The notes beneath the pieces are model-generated. The model had not been told where the DNA came from and did no database searches. It saw only the letters and a list, made by a program, of their open reading frames with translations. The translations under genes were made by a program, and so were the position numbers. A DNA stretch of 64,000 bases. It comes from Paeniglutamicibacter kerguelensis. GTDB lineage: Bacteria; Actinomycetota; Actinomycetes; Actinomycetales; Micrococcaceae. The stretch is from NCBI RefSeq assembly GCF_017876535.1, contig NZ_JAGIOF010000001.1, positions 3,534,001 through 3,598,000 on the forward strand, in the 5' to 3' direction. Positions 52,545-61,815 of this stretch are shown piece after piece (the stretch's first letter is position 1; the number at the start of each line of letters is the position of its first letter).

Positions 52545-53515
52545 GCACCACACTCGCGGAGCAACCCGCGCGAGTGAATACGCGGCGGTCCTCCGCCCAA
52601 GCCACTCCCCCGGGCATGCGCAAGGAAGCCGGTTGGCGCAAGCGCGACCGCGCTTGGGGTTATGTCTTCATCGGCCCGCAGGTCATTGGCATGGTCTTGT
52701 TCGTGCTCATTCCGTTTGGCGCAAGCCTGGTCCTGGCCTTTGCGGAATGGGACGGCCTGACGGACCTGACGTGGGTGGGGTTCAAGAACTTCACCGACCA
52801 GCTCGCGGACCCGCTGCTGCACAAGTCGATCATCAACACCCTGCTGCTGGCACTGATCACGGTGCCGATCGGGCTGGGGCTGGCGGTCGTCATCGCGGTG
52901 GCCCTGGAAAAGCTCAAGACCCGGACCCTGTACCTGATCCTGTTCTTCGCACCCGTGGTGACAAGCACCGTGGCCGTGGCCATGATCTGGCAGCAGATGT
53001 TCCGCGCCGACGGGATCTTCAGCGCCACCATAGGCAAGATCTTCGGGATCACCCCGCCGGACTGGCTGGGCGACCCGAAGCTCGCACTGATCGCCGTGTC
53101 GATCGTGTCGATCTGGTCCTCGCTGGGCCTGAACGTCATCATCTTCCTGGCCGGCCTGCAGAACATCTCCCCCTCGGTCATCGAGGCCGCACGCATCGAC
53201 GGCGCCGCGTGGTGGTCGCTGTTCACCAAGATCCGGCTGCCGCTGCTCTCCCCGATCGTCTTCTTCTCCACGATCGTGGCGTTCATTTCCTCGATGCAGA
53301 CCTTTGACACGGTGTTCATCCTGACCCAGAACGCGGGCCCGGACAACGCCACCCGGACCATCGTCTACCACATCTACGATTTGGGCTTCGGCCGTTTCCA
53401 GTTCGGTCCCTCCAGCGCCGCCGCGGTCATCCTGCTGGTCATGACGCTGGTCATCACGGCCATCCAGTTCGGCGCCCAGAAGAAGTTCGTCCACTACGAG
53501 GATGATGCAGCATGA
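52541..53515 (+). CDS. Carbohydrate ABC transporter permease (MalF/UgpA type), system 2
   Basis: 324 residues, six helices after a charged N-terminal stretch. The EAA loop is EAARIDGAAWWSLFTKIRLPLLSPIV. The ATG overlaps the binding-protein stop by four bases, and the next permease overlaps its own stop the same way. Confidence 0.88.
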   Translation: MSTTLAEQPARVNTRRSSAQATPPGMRKEAGWRKRDRAWGYVFIGPQVIGMVLFVLIPFGASLVLAFAEWDGLTDLTWVGFKNFTDQLADPLLHKSIINTLLLALITVPIGLGLAVVIAVALEKLKTRTLYLILFFAPVVTSTVAVAMIWQQMFRADGIFSATIGKIFGITPPDWLGDPKLALIAVSIVSIWSSLGLNVIIFLAGLQNISPSVIEAARIDGAAWWSLFTKIRLPLLSPIVFFSTIVAFISSMQTFDTVFILTQNAGPDNATRTIVYHIYDLGFGRFQFGPSSAAAVILLVMTLVITAIQFGAQKKFVHYEDDAA

Positions 53516-54414
53516 GCACCCTGAACCTTGAAGAAACGAAGGTCCCCGCGGGGACCACCCCGAAGGCGCCGATGCGCGAACGCCTGGCGGCCATCGGCGT
53601 CTCCTCCACGCTGCACATCGTGTTGCTGGTTGCGGGCATTGCCATGGTCTTCCCGTTCCTCTGGATGATCGCCACCTCGCTCAAGGGCCTGCCGCAGCTG
53701 CTGCAGGACCCGCTGAGCTTCTGGCCCGACCCGTGGACCTGGTCCAACTTCGCCGACGCCTGGAACGCCGTCCCGTTTGCGCAGGCCTACCTCAACAGCA
53801 TCTACATCGCCGTGCTGTCCATCCTGGGCACGCTGGTCACCGCGTCGATGGCCGGGTACGCGTTCGCGCGGATCAAGTTCCGCGGTTCCAAGTCCATCTT
53901 CGTGGTCTTCCTGGCCACGCAGATGATCCCCTCGCAGGTCACCTTGGTGCCCTTCTACCTGCTCATGAGCAAGATGGGGTGGATCGACTCCCACCTGGCG
54001 TTGATCGTCCCGGCCATGATGGTCAACCCGTTCGCGGTGTTCCTGATGCGCCAGTTTGTCCTGGCGCTGCCCAAGGAGCTCGAGGAGGCTGCGGTCATCG
54101 ACGGCGCGAGCCGCTGGCGCATCTTCTGGAGCGTCATCCTGCCCAACCTGAAGCCGGGCCTGGGCGTGCTGGTGATCATCACCGCGCTGAGCGTGTGGAA
54201 CAGCTTCCTGTTCCCGCTGGTCCTGTTGAACTCCCCCGAGCTCTACACGGTGCCGTTGCTCCTTGCGTCCTTCACCAGCCAGTTCGGGTCGGTCAACTAC
54301 GGACTGGTCATGGCGGCATCCTCCATCGCCACCATCCCGATCCTGATCGCCTTTGTCATCGGCCAGCGCCGCATCCTGAACAGCATGGCCGCCTCAGGCC
54401 TGGGAGGAAAATAA
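53512..54414 (+). CDS. Carbohydrate ABC transporter permease (MalG/UgpE type), system 2
   Basis: 300 residues, six helices, EAA loop EEAAVIDGASRWRIFWSVILPNLKPGL. ATG overlaps the preceding permease by four bases, and the glycoside hydrolase gene starts three bases after the stop. System 2 also lacks its own ATPase gene. Confidence 0.88.
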   Translation: MSTLNLEETKVPAGTTPKAPMRERLAAIGVSSTLHIVLLVAGIAMVFPFLWMIATSLKGLPQLLQDPLSFWPDPWTWSNFADAWNAVPFAQAYLNSIYIAVLSILGTLVTASMAGYAFARIKFRGSKSIFVVFLATQMIPSQVTLVPFYLLMSKMGWIDSHLALIVPAMMVNPFAVFLMRQFVLALPKELEEAAVIDGASRWRIFWSVILPNLKPGLGVLVIITALSVWNSFLFPLVLLNSPELYTVPLLLASFTSQFGSVNYGLVMAASSIATIPILIAFVIGQRRILNSMAASGLGGK

Positions 54415-54417
54415 CAA

Positions 54418-56139
54418 ATGCTTTTCCCGACCGAAACCGCGAGTGCCCGCGAGAACCTCGAGGCCGCCGGCGGACACCTGGACCTCATCCAGGCGCCGTT
54501 CACGCTGCCGCGCTCGCGGCTGATCGTCTTTGCGCAGGGTGATGGCCTGCGCGTGTGCACCTCCGAATACGAGAAGCGGCTCAGCGAGTGCCTGGTCTTC
54601 GAGAACCTCCGGGTGCACGGGCCCGAGGGTTGCATCCTGCCCGTCACCCGGGTCCTGCCGCACGTGATCGAGTTCGGCGGCGGCGCCATCACGCTGAGCT
54701 TCGCCGGGCCCTCGGGCCTGAGCATCGGACCGGGCCCCGGGCAGGGCGGGCCCGCAACGGTCCGCTGGCAGACCCCCGACGGCCTGACACACTCGATGTC
54801 GGTCGGCGAAGCCCCCGCCGGCTCCATGCTCTTTGCCATCGATTCCGCTCGCACGGCCGTGGCCGTGCATTCGGTCCGGCACACGGCCCATGTTGCGGCG
54901 ACCGAGTTGATCTGGCTGGAGTGGTTCGCCAAGTGCCCCGCGGTCCGCGAGGACCTGCGGGACATGGCCGCCTTCTGCTGGTGGGTGCTGGGCGCCAACA
55001 TCGTGGAAATGCCGGCGCTGGGTTCGGCCCGCGCGGTGGTCCCCTCCAAGATCGGTTACGTGGGCCTGTGGCAGTGGGATGCGTACTTCATTGCCGTGGG
55101 TTTGCGCCACGGCGACCCGGAGCTGGCCCGCGAACAGCTGTCCCTGGCCTTCGGCTTCCCCGGAACCGACGGCCAGCTGCCGGACGTGGTGCACGAGCTC
55201 GGCATCCTGGCCACCAGCGACGACCTTCCGGCCTCCGACCGCGAGACCCTGCGCCGTGCGGGATCCTCAATCGCCGACCCCTCGGCCCCGGTTCCGCTGA
55301 CCAAGCCGCCGCTGGCCGCCTGGGCGCTGCGCAAGGTCCTGGAAGCGGATCCCGCCGAGGACTGGGACGGGGCGGACTGGGTTGAAAAGCACCTGGCCAC
55401 GCTGCGCAACTCGCAGGACTGGTGGTTCGCGGCCTCCGACCTGGACGGCGACGGCATGCCCGAATACGGCCACCCGTACTCCTCGGGGCTCGACGACAGC
55501 CCGATCTTCGACGGGCCGCTTCCCACCACCGCGCCGGACCTCGGCGCCTACCTGGTGCTGCAGGATCTGGAGCTGGCAGGATTCGCCGAGCGCCAGGGCC
55601 ACGCCGGCGCGCAGGAACTGGCGCAGAAGCACCGGGCCAGGGCCGCCCGCACCCAAGAGCTGCTCCTGGGCATGTGGGACGAGCGGACAGGTTTCTTCCA
55701 CGCCCGCGCCGCGGGGAACCCCGTGCCCAGCCATGCGGTGGTCGGCCTGATGCCGCTGCTGACCGGTTCGCTGCCGGAAGCCATCAAGCAGCGGCTGCTC
55801 GGCGGCCTGGCGGACCCGGCAAGGTTCGGCACCCCGTGGTCGATTCCCACGGTTGCCGCCGACGACGCCGACTTCTCCACCGAGCGCATGTGGCGCGGAC
55901 CGGTCTGGATCAACACCAACTCGCTGGTCATAGAAGGTTTGCGCAACTCGGGCGAGCCCGAACGTGCGCGCGATCTGGCCGAGCAGACGGTGAATCTTGT
56001 CATCCACGGCGGCGGCCCGCACGAATACTTCAACCCCGTCACCGGACAGAAGGCCAAGACGGCGACCACCGCGTTCGGCTGGTCCGCCGCGCTGTTCATC
56101 GACCTGGCCGTGCAGCTGACGAACGACGAAAGCTGGTAG
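54418..56139 (+). CDS. GH63/MGH1-like glycoside hydrolase
   Basis: 573 residues, (alpha/alpha)6 barrel of clan GH-G. Typical motifs are GLWQWDAYFIAVGL, DLDGDGMPEYGHPYSSGLDDSPIFD (from about 341), FGTPWSIPTVAADDADFSTERMWRGPVWINTNSLV and EYFNPVTGQ. The family includes mannosylglycerate and glucosylglycerate hydrolases as well as other alpha-glycosidases, so the substrate could be a glycosylated osmolyte. No signal peptide, so it works on imported substrate in the cytoplasm. GGAGG lies in the end of the upstream permease gene. Part of the ABC operon 2. Confidence 0.75.
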   Translation: MLFPTETASARENLEAAGGHLDLIQAPFTLPRSRLIVFAQGDGLRVCTSEYEKRLSECLVFENLRVHGPEGCILPVTRVLPHVIEFGGGAITLSFAGPSGLSIGPGPGQGGPATVRWQTPDGLTHSMSVGEAPAGSMLFAIDSARTAVAVHSVRHTAHVAATELIWLEWFAKCPAVREDLRDMAAFCWWVLGANIVEMPALGSARAVVPSKIGYVGLWQWDAYFIAVGLRHGDPELAREQLSLAFGFPGTDGQLPDVVHELGILATSDDLPASDRETLRRAGSSIADPSAPVPLTKPPLAAWALRKVLEADPAEDWDGADWVEKHLATLRNSQDWWFAASDLDGDGMPEYGHPYSSGLDDSPIFDGPLPTTAPDLGAYLVLQDLELAGFAERQGHAGAQELAQKHRARAARTQELLLGMWDERTGFFHARAAGNPVPSHAVVGLMPLLTGSLPEAIKQRLLGGLADPARFGTPWSIPTVAADDADFSTERMWRGPVWINTNSLVIEGLRNSGEPERARDLAEQTVNLVIHGGGPHEYFNPVTGQKAKTATTAFGWSAALFIDLAVQLTNDESW

Positions 56140-56258
56140 CCCCGAGCGGGCTCACAGGCAACTCCGCCGGCCCCCGCACGGGGCCGGCACACCCACGGAG
56201 CGGGACGCTCCCACCGGCAAACACCCGGCGGCAGGTGCCGCCACAGAAAGGAACGGAC

Positions 56259-58307
56259 ATGCCCGAACCCCGGTCCATCCGGCTAGACGCCCTTGCCTAC
56301 GGCGGGGACTACAACCCCGACCAGTGGTCCGAGGAGACCTGGCTGGAAGATGCCCGGCTCATGGTCGAGGCCGGGGTGAACATCGTCAGCCTTCCGGTCT
56401 TCTCCTGGCCGCAGCTCGAGCCGACCCCCGGCGTGTACAACTGGGGCTGGCTTGACCGTGTCATCGAGGTGCTCTGGGACGCCGGCATCAAGATCGACCT
56501 TGCCACCGCCACCGCAACCCCGCCGTCCTGGCTGATCCGCCGGCACCCGGAAATGCTCCCGCGCAACGTGGACGGCCAGCAGCTGGAATTCGGCTCCCGC
56601 CAGGCCTATTGCCCCAGCTCGCCCATCTGGCGCGAAAACGTCGCCCGGATGACCCGCGCGATGGCCGAACGCTACGGCAACCACCCGGCGCTGGCGCTGT
56701 GGCACATTTCCAACGAATACGGCGACCACGTCTCGCGTTGCTGGTGCCCGGCCTCCGCCGCGCATTTCCGGGCCTGGCTGCGGAACCGCTACACCACCCT
56801 CGAGGGCCTGAACGAGGCCTGGGGCGTGGGCGTGTGGGGCCAGCGCTACACCGAATGGGACCACATCGAGCCGCCGCGCACCGCCACCGGCCCCATCAAC
56901 CCGACCCAGCTGCTGGACTTCGAGCGTTTCTCCTCCGACGCGCTGCTGGAACTCTTCCAGGTGGAAATCGACGTGTTGCGCGAGGTCACCCCGGACATCG
57001 CCGTCACCACCAACTTCATGTCGCTGCTGCGCGACCTGAACTACTGGGACTTCGCCGCGGTGGAGGACCTCGTCACCGACGACGCCTACCCGGACCCGGC
57101 CGACCCGCTGGCCCACGTCTCGGCGGCGCTGAACTACGGCCTGATGCGCTCGCTGAAGGGCGGTGCGCCGTGGCTGCTGCTCGAGCAGTCGGCCAGCGCG
57201 GTGAGCTGGCGCGAGGTCAACGTGCCCAAGGCCCCCGGGCAGATGCGCATCGACTCGATGCAGGCCATCGCCCACGGCTCCGACGGCGCCATGTTCTTCC
57301 AGTGGCGCCAGGCCAAGTTCGGCCAGGAAAAGTTCCACTCGGCGATGCTCGGGCACCGCGGCGAGGAATCGCGCAGCTTCAAGGAAACCAAGGCCCTGGG
57401 CGCCGAGCTCAAGAAACTGGAACCCGTCCGCGGAACGCGCGTGCGCGCCTCGGTGGGCCTGGTCGTGGACTGGGATTCCTGGTGGGGTTCCTCCGCCACC
57501 GAGTCCCTGCCGTCCCAGCGCCTGAACTACGCGGCACAGGCCCGCGCCTGGAATGCTGCGTTCTTCCGCCTCGGGCACCCTGTGGACACTGTGCGCGCCA
57601 CCGACTCCTTCGAGGGCTACGACGTCGTCGTGGTCCCCAACCTCTACATCGCCAGCAACGAGCAGGCCGCGGCCCTCACCGCGTTCGTGGAGCGCGGCGG
57701 CCAACTGGTCGTAGGCCCGTTCAGCGGCGTCGTCGATGAGACGGAGAAGGTCCACGCCGGCGGCGCACCGGGCCCGCTGCGCGAGCTGCTGGGCATCGAG
57801 GTCGACGAGCACTGGCCGATTCCCGACGGCATCCACGAAAAGCTTGAGGTCGCCGGAGAATCGTTTGCCGTATCCATCTGGAGCGAATGGCTCGAGCTCA
57901 TCACCGGCACCGAGGTGCTGGGGTCGCACACCAGTGGCGAGCTGGCGGGACGCGCGGCGGTGACCCGTCGTGCCGGCTCCGGCACCGGTGCCGCCTGGTA
58001 CCTGGGTGTGGTACCTGAGGCCGCGGGCCTGGACGCACTCTTCCGCCGGGTGCTTGAGGCTGCGGGGCTTCCCGCACGCGAGGTACCGGACACCGCGCTG
58101 GAGGTGGTGACCCGCAGCGACGCGGACACCGACTACACGTTCGTGCTCAACCACGGCACCGAGCCGCTGGCGGTGACTACCCCGCAGGATTCGGTTGACC
58201 TGTTGGGCGTTCCCGTGGCGGACGGCGTTGTGACGTTGCCTCGCTACGGCGTTGCGGTCCTGGCTTCGGCACGGACCGGGGCCGTGCCGTTCATCGGACG
58301 CGCCTGA
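56259..58307 (+). CDS. GH42 beta-galactosidase
   Basis: 682 residues, typical GH42 length. Acid/base Glu153 in LWHISNEYGDH, nucleophile Glu309 in WLLLEQSAS, and a Cys set (118, 161, 163) for the zinc site of the family. Substrates are beta-galactosides of various linkages. AAAGGA lies seven bases before the ATG. It follows the GH63-like gene after 119 bases, probably in the same operon. No signal peptide, so it acts on material brought in by the ABC importer. Confidence 0.9.
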   Translation: MPEPRSIRLDALAYGGDYNPDQWSEETWLEDARLMVEAGVNIVSLPVFSWPQLEPTPGVYNWGWLDRVIEVLWDAGIKIDLATATATPPSWLIRRHPEMLPRNVDGQQLEFGSRQAYCPSSPIWRENVARMTRAMAERYGNHPALALWHISNEYGDHVSRCWCPASAAHFRAWLRNRYTTLEGLNEAWGVGVWGQRYTEWDHIEPPRTATGPINPTQLLDFERFSSDALLELFQVEIDVLREVTPDIAVTTNFMSLLRDLNYWDFAAVEDLVTDDAYPDPADPLAHVSAALNYGLMRSLKGGAPWLLLEQSASAVSWREVNVPKAPGQMRIDSMQAIAHGSDGAMFFQWRQAKFGQEKFHSAMLGHRGEESRSFKETKALGAELKKLEPVRGTRVRASVGLVVDWDSWWGSSATESLPSQRLNYAAQARAWNAAFFRLGHPVDTVRATDSFEGYDVVVVPNLYIASNEQAAALTAFVERGGQLVVGPFSGVVDETEKVHAGGAPGPLRELLGIEVDEHWPIPDGIHEKLEVAGESFAVSIWSEWLELITGTEVLGSHTSGELAGRAAVTRRAGSGTGAAWYLGVVPEAAGLDALFRRVLEAAGLPAREVPDTALEVVTRSDADTDYTFVLNHGTEPLAVTTPQDSVDLLGVPVADGVVTLPRYGVAVLASARTGAVPFIGRA

Positions 58308-58323
58308 CCAAAAACAAACACAT

Positions 58324-58360
58324 GATGCCGGGAGGGCGCTGGACGGAAACGTCCAGTGCA
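58324..58360 (+). terminator. Terminator after the GH42 gene
   Basis: ATGCCGGGA...CTGGACG / CGTCCAG...TCCCGGCAT stem with a short internal loop, GAAA tetraloop, then TTTGCTT. It ends the ABC operon 2. Confidence 0.7.
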
Positions 58361-58610
58361 TTCCCGGCATTTGCTTGACAGCGTCGCATGGGCCGGTTGC
58401 CTGGCCGCGATGTGAACTACCGGACCTGACGAACCTAGCCTCGATTTTTCACCGGGTGCCGGCAGGCCGCTGATTCCGTGATTTTCCCGGGATCGGCGGC
58501 CCGGCTGTTTTTCGGGCATGCAGGGATGGCCATGTCGCCGGCATGGGCGCCGGGTTCCATCTCCCGGAAGGGGTCTCTTTCGTCTCGAAGGGGCTGTTGT
58601 TGGCGGGCCG

Positions 58611-60047
58611 TTATGCCGTCAGGTGCCCGTTTCGCCATCGGTGCCGCAACCGGGTGTTTCCCTCGAGTAGCGTGGTGAAGAGGTTGGCTTCGGGTGCCGC
58701 CTCGGGGACCAGCAGCCGTCGCCGCCGTGCGCTGCTGGTGAGTTTTCCGGCGATCGAAAACAGCCGGTAGCGCCATCGCTTCAGGTCCCAGACCCCGGCC
58801 GCATGACCTGCAGGCAGGATCGCCACTTGCATCCAGGACACGAGGTTCAGCGCAAGCACGGCCAGGTTGGCCCAGAGCTGGTTGGCCGCGAACGCCTTGA
58901 ATGGCAGCTTTCCCAGGCCTGCGTTCTTGAGGGTCTTGATGCGGTTTTCGCACCTTGCCCGGGCTCGGTGCCGGGCATCGAGGAATGCGACGTTGTAGCG
59001 CGGGGCATTGGTGAGGAACGCGGTCACGCGGTGCCCGTCGACGTCGAAGAGCGAGGCCTTCGCCCCGGGATGCAAGGGTTCGGCCCGCAAATAGAGACGG
59101 GTGCCTTCGGGGTAGTCCTTGAGCTCGATGACCTTGGTCGCGTCGATGACCCAGGCGTCGTGGCGCTGGTTTCCGTGCTGGTCCAGCGCTTGTTCCCAGT
59201 GCTCCTTGTTGTTGATCCAGCCGATGAAACGTTCGTTGGGCACCGGCAGGGCGAAGGAGGTGGAGAACTGGAGTCCCAGCACATACAGGTGGTGCAGGAA
59301 TTCGCGGGAGGCGCCGGCGCTGTCGGTGCGCACCAGGATCCTCTCCGCGGCCAGGTTCCCCTGACCGTCGCGCATCGTGTCGGGCAGCTGCCCCAAGGCC
59401 TCGGAGAGCACGGTGATGTGATCTTTCGCGGAATTCGCACCCTTGTTTCCCGGCCGCAGCATCGCGGCCAGGATCTCCCCGGTGCCGTTGTCCTTGCCGT
59501 AATCCACCGAGGCAATCATGGGCGCGAACCCGTACCCGCCCTTGTAGGTTCCGGCGCTGTTTTCCTTTTCGGAGTGCGCGGTTACCAGGGTCGCATCGAT
59601 GTCGATCACCAGCGGGTCCAGACGGGTGGCCAACGCTGCGGGGTTCCGTTTTCCGGCCGCCGCCCAGATCCGGGAACGCAGCCGATGGCTGAGGGTGGAA
59701 AAGCCGTGGGCGAAGGCCTCGGGCTGGTCGGCGGCACGTGCAACGAACCGGGACACCGTCGCGTCCGAGGGGACCGGGCCGAAGAGTCCGGGGCTGTTGC
59801 GCAGCACGTCCAGGTCCGAGACGTGTTCCCCGCCGCCGGCGAGCATCACCGCGAGCGAGCCGAGGATCCGGCCCGGCCGGTGAGTGGCTCGTTCGGGGAC
59901 GAATTGGGAGAAGCGGTCCTCGCACAGGGCACCGAAACCGGTCGCCTCCACGAACGAGGTCAGCACGTTCAACCCGGCATGGGAAATGAGCGACTGGCCG
60001 GTCAAGGCCGCCGGAACGGAAGGGAAAACGCGGGTAGTATTGATCAT
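58611..60047 (-). CDS. IS1380-family transposase
   Basis: 478 residues, complete frame. The DDE catalytic Asp residues are in PLVIDIDATLVTAHSEKENSAGTYKGGYGFAP and ILVRTDSAGASREFLHHL; the Glu lies further C-terminal. C-terminal RARARCENRIKTLKNAGLGKLPFKAFAANQLWANLAVLALNL is the family signature. It cuts and pastes the element. The gene reads opposite to the GH42 gene. No frameshift, so the copy may be active. Confidence 0.92.
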   Translation of the reverse strand: MINTTRVFPSVPAALTGQSLISHAGLNVLTSFVEATGFGALCEDRFSQFVPERATHRPGRILGSLAVMLAGGGEHVSDLDVLRNSPGLFGPVPSDATVSRFVARAADQPEAFAHGFSTLSHRLRSRIWAAAGKRNPAALATRLDPLVIDIDATLVTAHSEKENSAGTYKGGYGFAPMIASVDYGKDNGTGEILAAMLRPGNKGANSAKDHITVLSEALGQLPDTMRDGQGNLAAERILVRTDSAGASREFLHHLYVLGLQFSTSFALPVPNERFIGWINNKEHWEQALDQHGNQRHDAWVIDATKVIELKDYPEGTRLYLRAEPLHPGAKASLFDVDGHRVTAFLTNAPRYNVAFLDARHRARARCENRIKTLKNAGLGKLPFKAFAANQLWANLAVLALNLVSWMQVAILPAGHAAGVWDLKRWRYRLFSIAGKLTSSARRRRLLVPEAAPEANLFTTLLEGNTRLRHRWRNGHLTA

Positions 60048-60122
60048 CGAAAAGGTGAGTCCTGATTTGGGTGGATAAAAGGTGTGGTTACCTCTATTTT
60101 CCCAGTTCAGCTCACCTTTTCG
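60048..60122. repeat. 12-base inverted repeat in front of the transposase gene
   Basis: CGAAAAGGTGAG (60048-60059) and CTCACCTTTTCG (60111-60122) are exact inverted copies around a 51-base loop directly upstream of the transposase start. It may form a protective stem-loop or bind the transposase. It is inside the element, not at its ends. Confidence 0.65.
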
Positions 60123-60168
60123 TCGTTAAAGACGCTTAATGACATCCGCAACTCATGAAAACGCCGGG

Positions 60169-61815
60169 CTAGCTTGCGTGGCCCGCCGCATCGTACACGG
60201 TGCGCCCGCCAATGATCGTGGCCCCGATGGAGACGTCACGGATCTTGGTCGGGGCGAGCTCGAACAGGTCATCGGAGAGCACCACGAAGTCGGCCAGCTG
60301 GCCCACGCGCAGCGTGCCCTTGTCCTTTTCCTGGCCCACTGCGTACGCCGAACCGTGGGTGTAGGCACGCACTGCCTCGTCCACGCTCAGCCGCTCGTCC
60401 GGGCCCAGGACCCGGCCCGTTGCCGTGGTGCGGTTGACCATGTCATGGATGGAGACCAGCGGATTGCCGTCGGAGACGGGCGAATCTGTCGCGCCGGGCA
60501 AAACCATGCCTGCGGCAATGAGCGACTTCATCCTGTAGATCAACGGCGCCAGAGCGGGGTCGACCGCGTCCATCATCCCGTCGCCGAAATCCGAGATGAA
60601 CACCCCCTGCGGAACCGGAATCAGCCCCAGACCTGCCGCGCGGGCGATCTGGGCATCGGTGCTCAACGCAAAATGCTCGATGCGGTGACGCACGCCGGGT
60701 CGCGGAAGAAGCCGCTGGGCTGCTGCAAAACCGTCCATGGCATGGTCGATTGCGGCATCCCCGATGGCGTGGGCGGCAACGGACCACCCGGCCCGGTGGG
60801 CACCGACGATCATGGACTGCAACTCTTCCGGGTCGTGCTGCATCATGCCATGGTTGTCCGGTTCGCCGTGGTAGCAGTGGTGCATTGCCGCGGAACGCCC
60901 GATGAACGAGCCGTCGGAGACGATCTTCACCGGCCCGACGCGCAGCCTGTCGTCTCCCAGCCCGGTGCGGATGCCCAGATCCAGTCCGAACCACCCGTGG
61001 TCCTTGAAACCTTCCAGCTCATGCAGCGTGCTGCAGTAGGGCATCAGTGTCACACGGGTGCGCAGCACGTCCTCTTCCACCGCGCTCTGGTAGGAATGGA
61101 AGTCGGCCGGGGTGTTTCCCAGCATCTTGTAGTCCCCGATGCCCGGTTCGGTCACCGAGGTCAGCCCGTAGGCGACGGCCTGCCTGTTGGCCAGATCGAG
61201 ATTTCGCCGCACCTCGTCCAGCTTCATGGGGCGCACCAGGTCGTAAATCAGCTGCATGGCCCGCTCCTGCAGCAGTCCGGTGGCGGATCCCGATTCGTCG
61301 CGCTGCACGTGGCCGCCGTCGAAATCCGGCACGCCACGGCCTCCGGGGTGCCCGGCCAGTTCGAAAGCCCTCGTGGAGGCCACGCCCATGTGCCCGGAGA
61401 CGTGCTCGAGGTAAACGGGGCGCCCGCCCGCGGCCCGGTGCAACTCGGCACCGTCTGGATGGGACTCCAGGAAGTTCTGGTCGTAGCCCGACCCGCGAAC
61501 CCAGGCGTCGGCAGGCAGCGTGGCGGCGTGCTCGGCCACCGCAGCGTAAACATCGGAAAGATTCCGTACCCGGGTGGGCCTCAGGTCCAAGGCGGCAAGC
61601 CGCGCCCCGGTCAACGAGAGATGATAGTGCGCGTCATGGAATCCGGGGAGCACCGGTGCACCCCCGAGGTTTATCACGCGATCGGCGTCCACGCCCTCAA
61701 GTTCCTCGTCGAACCCGACAATGCGCCCATGCAACACGCCAATGCGTGTGGCGGTGGGCCTGGTCGAATCCAGCGTTCGAATGCGGGCGTTGGTGTAGAT
61801 GGCGTCAATGCGCAC
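60169..61815 (-). CDS. YtcJ-type amidohydrolase (metal-dependent hydrolase), copy 2
   Basis: 548 residues, same family as the gene at 49027. Metal ligands: His63/His65 in DAHYHLS, Lys in GPVKIVSDGSF, His in AAHAIGD, His in RIEHFAL, Asp in GATDSPVSD. The start is GTG with AGGAG seven bases upstream. The stop codon lies in the CTAG that flanks the IS; read through the deduced empty site the stop would be the same, so the protein is not cut short. It is 100 bases downstream of the MFS gene, and both are likely one operon for import and hydrolysis of the same compound. Confidence 0.85.
   Translation of the reverse strand: MRIDAIYTNARIRTLDSTRPTATRIGVLHGRIVGFDEELEGVDADRVINLGGAPVLPGFHDAHYHLSLTGARLAALDLRPTRVRNLSDVYAAVAEHAATLPADAWVRGSGYDQNFLESHPDGAELHRAAGGRPVYLEHVSGHMGVASTRAFELAGHPGGRGVPDFDGGHVQRDESGSATGLLQERAMQLIYDLVRPMKLDEVRRNLDLANRQAVAYGLTSVTEPGIGDYKMLGNTPADFHSYQSAVEEDVLRTRVTLMPYCSTLHELEGFKDHGWFGLDLGIRTGLGDDRLRVGPVKIVSDGSFIGRSAAMHHCYHGEPDNHGMMQHDPEELQSMIVGAHRAGWSVAAHAIGDAAIDHAMDGFAAAQRLLPRPGVRHRIEHFALSTDAQIARAAGLGLIPVPQGVFISDFGDGMMDAVDPALAPLIYRMKSLIAAGMVLPGATDSPVSDGNPLVSIHDMVNRTTATGRVLGPDERLSVDEAVRAYTHGSAYAVGQEKDKGTLRVGQLADFVVLSDDLFELAPTKIRDVSIGATIIGGRTVYDAAGHAS

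Larger units (their letters stand above)
58439..60168 (-). mobile_element. IS1380-family insertion sequence (about 1.73 kb)
   Basis: The element encloses one transposase gene. Candidate ends: left CCTCGATTTTTCA (from 58439) and right, on the minus strand, CCCGGCGTTTTCA (from 60168), matching at 9 of 13 positions. Both ends are flanked by CTAG (58435-58438 and 60169-60172), which fits a 4-base target duplication. The ends are a hand alignment and not confirmed. The right CTAG contains the stop codon of the neighbouring amidohydrolase. Confidence 0.6.

Noticed and set aside
56283..58370. 695-codon open frame on the minus strand opposite the GH42 gene
   Set aside because: It is a shadow of the real gene caused by high third-position GC. 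The sequence is rich in His, Arg, Gly and Val with no family pattern.
58803..60065. 420-codon open frame antisense to the transposase
   Set aside because: Shadow frame; the opposite strand encodes a clear IS1380-family transposase.
58439..60105. CCTCnATTTT sequences at 58439 and 60091 as the two inverted ends of the IS
   Set aside because: The two copies are in the same orientation, so they cannot be terminal inverted repeats. The CTAG-flanked pair ending at 60168 fits better.
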